Assembly: GCF_032854445.1 (NCBI RefSeq)
Contig: NC_088301.1
Span: 12,460,281-12,524,280 of the forward strand
Reading direction: 5' to 3'
Source: Liolophura sinensis
Lineage: Eukaryota; Mollusca; Polyplacophora; Chitonida; Chitonidae
Length of the DNA: 64,000 nucleotides
Both the position numbers and the translations under genes were made by a program. Shown in pieces: positions 58,640-64,000 of this stretch (within the stretch, counting starts at the first letter, position 1; every line of letters begins with the position of its first letter). The notes under the pieces are model-generated. The model had not been told where the DNA came from and made no database searches. It was given only the letters and a program-made list of their open reading frames with translations.

Positions 58640-59010
58640 AAACTAATATTTTTTCCACCTAGTAAAATGCATTTAAAACTTTGGATTCTGCTGTGGCATT
58701 TTCTGACCATATTGGGACCAGTGATGTCACTTCAGCTTTTTTGTAGCTTAACACATAGAGATTGCGATATTTCATCAGTCAAATGTATTTTCATTTAGAG
58801 CTAGACATGCTTTTAAGAAATGAAATATTTCAAGCCAAAAATATTGCTGTTACCTTCTACATCCCATCAGACCACCATAGAATCCTACGTTTTAAATGCC
58901 TTTTAGTCGGTTAGAAAAATTCTAAAAAAATAAATCAAACTGACAGTCTTTAATTGCTTGTCATCTGATATATACTTTATTTTAGTGTTTCGTTTGCCTT
59001 TAAGACAGGG
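58640..59010 (-). mobile_element. MITE-like element, copy 2
   Basis: Inverse match to 29463-29900, including 'agaccaccatagaatc', 'ggttagaaaaattcta' and 'ctgatatatactttatttta'. The terminal sequence 'aacgaaacactaaaataaag' (minus strand) corresponds to the left TIR of copy 1. Confidence 0.65.
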
Positions 59011-61140
59011 ACTAAAACGATCTTTTAGTTAATCAGATCAGATAATATATTTAATTTAGGAACGGTTTTTTAGTTTATAAGGCCACATCTCGAGCACTAA
59101 AAGCGTTATTACATTATTTTAAATTCAAATGAATTGAATTGAACATATTTTATTCCGTTATACACGATGGGATTGGGAACAAGTTCTAGAAAACTAAACG
59201 GTTCCTTTCCCTACATAAATACAGTTTGACCGTTTTACTACAGATGCGACAAAAGAGTGACAGAAAGATACCGAAAAAAAACAGAAAAATAACGAATCAA
59301 CATTGTTAATTATGCGAAATGTTGGATACAATATAAACAAAATAGTAAAACGGGATTGAAACTACAAGGGAAGACCGATTACTGGCTTCTAACAATTGCA
59401 TTACTAATTTCATTATATGAGACTTCCCTTTAATAGATTTGGATTCATTACCCTTTAACAGCGTCTCTATAGTCATGCTATGATGGAGGTTATTCAAAAG
59501 GCTAGGCCTGATTGTGTAGTAATATGGACAATGAAAGAAAAAAAGGGAGGCAACAACATAAACCTGTTGTCAATTTTACCCTTTCATGGCGATACTTCAA
59601 GGGGCTGCGGACGTACTAAGTTGTGCTACTATAATATCGTATGTACTATACTATCTAGGAGGGTTAAACATCTTAGATAGTAATTTCCTGAATTTTGCTA
59701 AGGACGAATCATTTCTGCTATTAACATGTAGAGCTTCCCACAGATTAACGTATGAAGATATCAAAGTCAAATATCACGCAAGCGCTGCAAAAACAGCGAT
59801 ATATTCCGCAAATAAGTCAATCAGCGAATGAGACCTTCGCTTTGATGTTGGCATTGTCGCTTTGATGTTGGCGGTCAAAAAAGGGTGATCTCCATCAGTG
59901 AAATTAAATTGGCATTAAAAGTTATGATTTCTTTAGCGATGTTTCTAAAAAAGACTTTGCTGTACATGTATATTTAAAAAAATAAATGTTTGGTTTTTAC
60001 ATATATATGACGGAAGAGGGATTGAAGTTGAGGTTTAAAAGTGCTGATAGAGAGGCGGAGAAACGGACAAGTAACTCCGGCAAAACCATAACCGCTTTGG
60101 TGCAAAAAATAACACAACTTGTTGGTCAGAATGGTGAAGTACTATTGGGTTGTTTGGTTTGAATACCAAGACAAAGAAGTTGCAGATATATCGTCCGTTA
60201 TTGAATGACTCAAGTGTCTGCAGAACTGAATGGCGCCTGTTGGAACGGCCCTTTTGTTAGTGATTGCACGTAGCATCGTGTACTTCGGTGCACTCTCCTG
60301 TCTGTCTACATAACGAATACATTTAATGTTTAATGACGCCGGTTATAATAAAGTCAGTCAAAATTGTGTCCGCAGCGTTGATGATCCTACCTAAGTGCCT
60401 TGTTAAGGTTAGACATGCGCAATGCGGGCAAACTAGGTTCAACATCTGCCTCCATTGTGATTAACTAACGATTTACCTATGAAGCATCTGACATAGCTCT
60501 TTAATTAACGTCTGAAATACACGTGATACCATACCCGAGATCTATGAATTCTTGCCAGCTTAGCTTTCATCAAAACTGATAAGTATTCTTGAATTCACTA
60601 ATCTGGAACTAAGTCGTTTTGAGCATGTTGTCATCAATATGCCAATGTTGTACGCTGCAAAAACCCGTGACGTAGTTTTTCATGAATGATAAAGTATAAA
60701 AGGCGAGGATATGAAGAGAAAAATGAGAACATCAACGACAGTGAGCGCGGTTTGAATACCAAGACGAAGATTCTTTACAGCCCAGTCATATTATAGAGGT
60801 TTTGATCGTTTACACGCCATCGGCGAAAGACAACTATATATTGTAAACTGTGTGGGGAGTTGGTGTGTCATTATTGAACTTCAGCGTAGAGAGTAAAAGC
60901 AGAGCACTGTCGATAGTGTGATAGTTGACGAATCGTCACACGCAACAGGTGTAATCCGGTATCTTCGGATTACCTCAGTAAGGGGTTTATTCTAACTTTT
61001 CATGTAAGTGCTTAAACTGCAGTAAATTACATATCATACAGAGGCAGGATTAACGTGAATATTGTTGCTTGAAAATATTGACGGCGAGTTTAGCAGATAA
61101 ATGCAGATCTGAAACTGAACGGTATGTCTCCCAATATTTT
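59011..61140. other. No gene seen
   Basis: No supported gene. A small perfect hairpin (8-bp arms GTAATCCG/CGGATTAC) is at 60951-60973. A 20-bp word 'tttgaataccaagac' recurs at about 60158 and 60752. The sequence near 59130-59160 ('gaattgaattgaacatattt') looks like a transposon end but could not be extended. Confidence 0.4.
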
Positions 61141-61364
61141 TGATTTGATTGTTGTTTTACGCCGCACTGAAGAATATTTCACTCATACGACGAACAGAAA
61201 ACACGCCCACCCGCAAGTCGCTGACAGTCATTCCCACGTATGGTCAGGGAGGAAGACAGCATGAGTTGGACTTGAGCTCATTGGTGCAATTGCCTACCGC
61301 ATTGGTGGGATCCAGGGTCATTGTGCCGTGCTGGCGTGCTAACTCCATCGGCTAGGGTGGCCCC
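61141..61364 (-). mobile_element. SINE-A, internally deleted
   Basis: The tail 'ttgttttacgccgcactgaa' is joined, after 'catacgacg', to 'aacagaaaacacgccc'. The 'gccagcattatggtgggtgg' part is missing. The head is present but diverged ('gctaactccatcggctaggg'). A weak diverged duplication may exist (TCCCAATATTTTTGA / TCCCATTATAATTTGA). Confidence 0.8.
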
Positions 61365-63583
61365 TTCCCATTATAATTTGAACCCTTTTTATATACGCTT
61401 GGATATGAACATGACAGTAATTGATAATTGTGTACAACATTTTTTTTAGCCATGATGCATGTTTTCACCTTTTCTGCGCGTTATCGTGTCGTTTCACTAT
61501 GTCATACACGAAAAGATCGAAAGCTGACGTAAACCACTCGTACGTGTTGTAAAACTCGCCACATCTGTACGTCTGCATTTGACATTACGTGTTTTTTCCT
61601 ATCAAATTTCTTGCTATGTCAATGGTGTAATTAGCTGGCGGATAACCTGCTATCTGGTTTTCCATCAAACACCTGGTCCTTTGCTGTGTGTGTTTTGTAT
61701 AACTTCCACTTGAAGCTGTTGAAGTGATATCCCAGCAGTGCATTTATTTATAGGCAAATAAAGCAAAATACAGTAGCAATACGGGAATGAACTTTTCTGA
61801 TTTTCTTTTCAAATCAAGCAAATCGGTAAGAACTTCTTGATACAATAGTAGATTGTCTATCTTAAGAAAATAATCTTCTTATGTACCAATTTAGTTGAAT
61901 TGGTTTTGTTACGAAGCATATTTTGCACTTGGTTGCACGGGTTTCGGATTGTAACTCTGGAGTGTCGGGTTGTTTTTAATCAATTACACGATTTTATGAG
62001 GATAAGCGTTAATCAGTGTTGCAATTGCATAACCCCATCTAACATCAAACATTACAAACAGCACACTAATCAATGTGTCCATCCTGAGAGCACACGATGC
62101 GCTGTAACGGACGTTAAGACTTTTACAGCAAAACAGGAGGCAAGGCTACAGAATTACATTTGACACACGACATTGTATTAATCCTAGAACAGAGCATTTT
62201 TGTTTACATTACTTGTTTTAATTCCCTTAGAATCAAGCTGTTTTATTCATCAATAACCAGTTATAATGAAATAAAATCCACTGTCGTTGCTAAATCTAGC
62301 CATAAATCTGGTATTCTGTGACGCAAAAGTAATATAATTTTCATACTCTTTTGTTGTCGACGGTATCTTTATGATCATACAAAAGGCATAAAAATTTTGA
62401 ATGCGGTTATTTTGATAGATAAATGCCCAAATGTGAAAATAAAGAGGAACAGATGGATACATTGGTTCAGGGTAAATATCTATTTACAGTCATCTCCATG
62501 TTGTCGCCGGTTTGATGAGGCTCTCGAACACATATACGGTTTAATTTATTAGAAAGGCGAAGTGCATTATATACAACTGTAACTGTTACAAGCAATAAGC
62601 CAAAGGTACGTGTAAATCATTATGTCCCCCCACCAAAACAATGAAAAAAAAAGCGGAGGCACTTTTGTTCCTTTCTTTGGATCATTGCACAGTTCTGAAG
62701 AAGTATGTCTTCGTTTCGGTTTCCATTTCGACAGTGCCTGAGTCTTTTACCAAGTCAATGATCGATATATGTCAGCATTGAACGTACAACTGGTCATATC
62801 GCTTAAATGGCAAAAGCATCCATATTCGCTATTCAAATAAAATAATCTCTACTTCCCAAGATTAGGTTAAATCATTGACTTTCTAGTTGGAATCTGACAG
62901 AACTGTTTATGGAGTGGTGAAATGATCCTAGAAATTCAACTGGATTTGCGGTGATCGATTTTTTGCCCAATATCTCTTGTAAAGTATCTGTAAAGCTTCA
63001 TTTGTATAATGCATTTTCATTGTCAATGGCGCATATAATTTTTTTTTGTATGTAACCCACACATGAATATGACATAATAGTTAAAATCTTAGCTATAGGC
63101 TTATCTAGTGTATCTCAGGAGATATTAAAATATGAAAACAAATTCCAATAGATCATCGCATTTTTATTTATATTTTTAAAATGTAGAAATGTGTTGTCAT
63201 TTCTCCCAGATACTTTAAACCCTTGCTAAACTGTAAGGTGTCCTAAACACATTTATACTTACGTTACTGGACAGTGTGGAGTCCAAACGTTATCCTGTAC
63301 AACAGTGTCGTACAACGATCTCTGTATACTAGGGATGTTGCTCAATAGTGCATCAAGTCTATACCCGCCTATGGGGTATATACGATTTCTCCTGTATACT
63401 GTTTTCTCATAGCACGTCTTCTCTGGCCCAACCTCTAAGACATACCAGCGGCCTAATTTTGGACAGCAACTGCGACTCTATGCAATGAAAGGAATACTCG
63501 GAAGCAAACATTCCACAGCAAACATGGCGAGATCCTGAAATAAAATATTAACGCCTCGCGCTCATTTGCGACGTCTTTGGGCC
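61365..63583. other. No gene seen
   Basis: No supported gene. A short piece at 61890-61930 ('ttggttttgttacgaagca') matches segment P2 of the duplicated blocks (31180-31220, 38975-39000), so block-derived sequence may extend here. Confidence 0.4.
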
Positions 63584-63657
63584 ATGGCTCGTTTTCCATT
63601 GCTACCAGACTACTATGCTATCTCACAGTGGGAGCAAAGATTAAAAGAGATGAAAGA
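63584..63657 (+). CDS. Candidate first coding exon of an unknown gene
   Basis: ATG at 63584 is in a good start context (GGGCCATGG). It opens MARFPLLPDYYAISQWEQRL followed by KEMK, and a GTAAAT donor-like site follows at 63658. If unspliced, the frame ends at TAA 63659-63661 (25 residues). The upstream sequence is richer in CG than the surroundings ('aacgcctcgcgctcatttgcgacg'). The gene would continue past the right part of the window. The peptide looks protein-like, but I do not recognise it. Confidence 0.3.
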
Positions 63658-63821
63658 GTAAATTTTATGATGGATAAGCCTAACTCTAAGAGCGTCCTAA
63701 ATATAGCGTTTGAGGAACATCTCACAGGACTTCAAGTCGTTGTCCTGAATGGACTCTTTCTGGCTCCATATACTTGACATGCTACTTAAACTTTATGTAA
63801 ACTATTGCTTGAGTTACAATT

Positions 63822-63954
63822 CAGCTATGGTCGTGGGTTTGCCCCCGAGCTCTGCCTGATTTCCTCCAACCAGAATGCTGGCCGCTGTCGTATAAGTAAA
63901 ATATTCTTCAGTTCGGGGGAAAGCACCAATCGAATAAATAAATAAATAAATACC
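63822..63954 (+). mobile_element. SINE-A, 5'-truncated
   Basis: It begins at 'cagctatggtcgtgggtttg' and ends in an AAAT tail at about 63954. The 3' segment is altered ('cagttcgggggaaagcacca'). Confidence 0.85.
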
Positions 63955-64000
63955 AATCAGCTGTGTCTATAAACAGCGATCTTGGTTTCCAGGCCGCCCT

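Overview
This is a gene-poor, repeat-rich stretch of animal DNA, most likely from a mollusc. There is no bacterial-style gene packing. The only long open frame is a transposase, and almost every other recognisable element is a eukaryotic transposon, SINE or minisatellite. A tRNA-derived SINE whose 3' end reads 'cgtcgtataagtgaaatatt...ggcgtaaaacaccaatc(aaat)n' occurs about twenty times. A second SINE ends in '(CTCA)n', and one fragment resembles the 'cagctatat-ggcg' repeat I remember from gastropod genomes. These are recollections of molluscan repeats; no search was run.

Layout. 1-4.8 kb: no gene, an old internal duplication, then a perfect 112-bp palindrome with a TA core. 5.3-8.6 kb: the best-defined mobile element of the window, a 2.77-kb DNA transposon (5428-8198) with 11-bp terminal inverted repeats, a TATA target duplication, eight copies of a 13-bp subterminal motif and a transposase gene on the minus strand, sitting inside a 53-bp minisatellite. 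9.6-10.6 kb: a 33-bp minisatellite. 11-24 kb: scattered SINEs, a foldback element and a dimeric SINE. 25.4-28.6 kb: a decayed tyrosine-recombinase (DIRS/Ngaro-like) retrotransposon on the minus strand, with a SINE inserted a few codons after its gag start. 28.8-58.6 kb: a set of diverged, locally duplicated blocks in the same orientation (about 28.8-36.3, 37.8-43.9, 45.3-49.8, 51.9-54.0 and 55.3-58.6 kb). They share an ordered series of segments and have been separately invaded by SINEs, MITEs and a 20-bp minisatellite (32.0-33.1 kb). 59-64 kb: mostly featureless, ending in a possible first coding exon at 63584.

No host gene can be called with confidence. Three short open frames (44680-45024 minus, 54683-54946 plus, 63584-63657 plus) are reported as weak candidates. 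The duplicated blocks carry no shared long reading frame. They do share a short module that looks like an initiator followed by a 5' splice site, which leaves open that they descend from a duplicated, possibly non-coding or now dead, transcription unit. All alignments were made by eye, so boundaries are approximate except where target-site duplications fix them.
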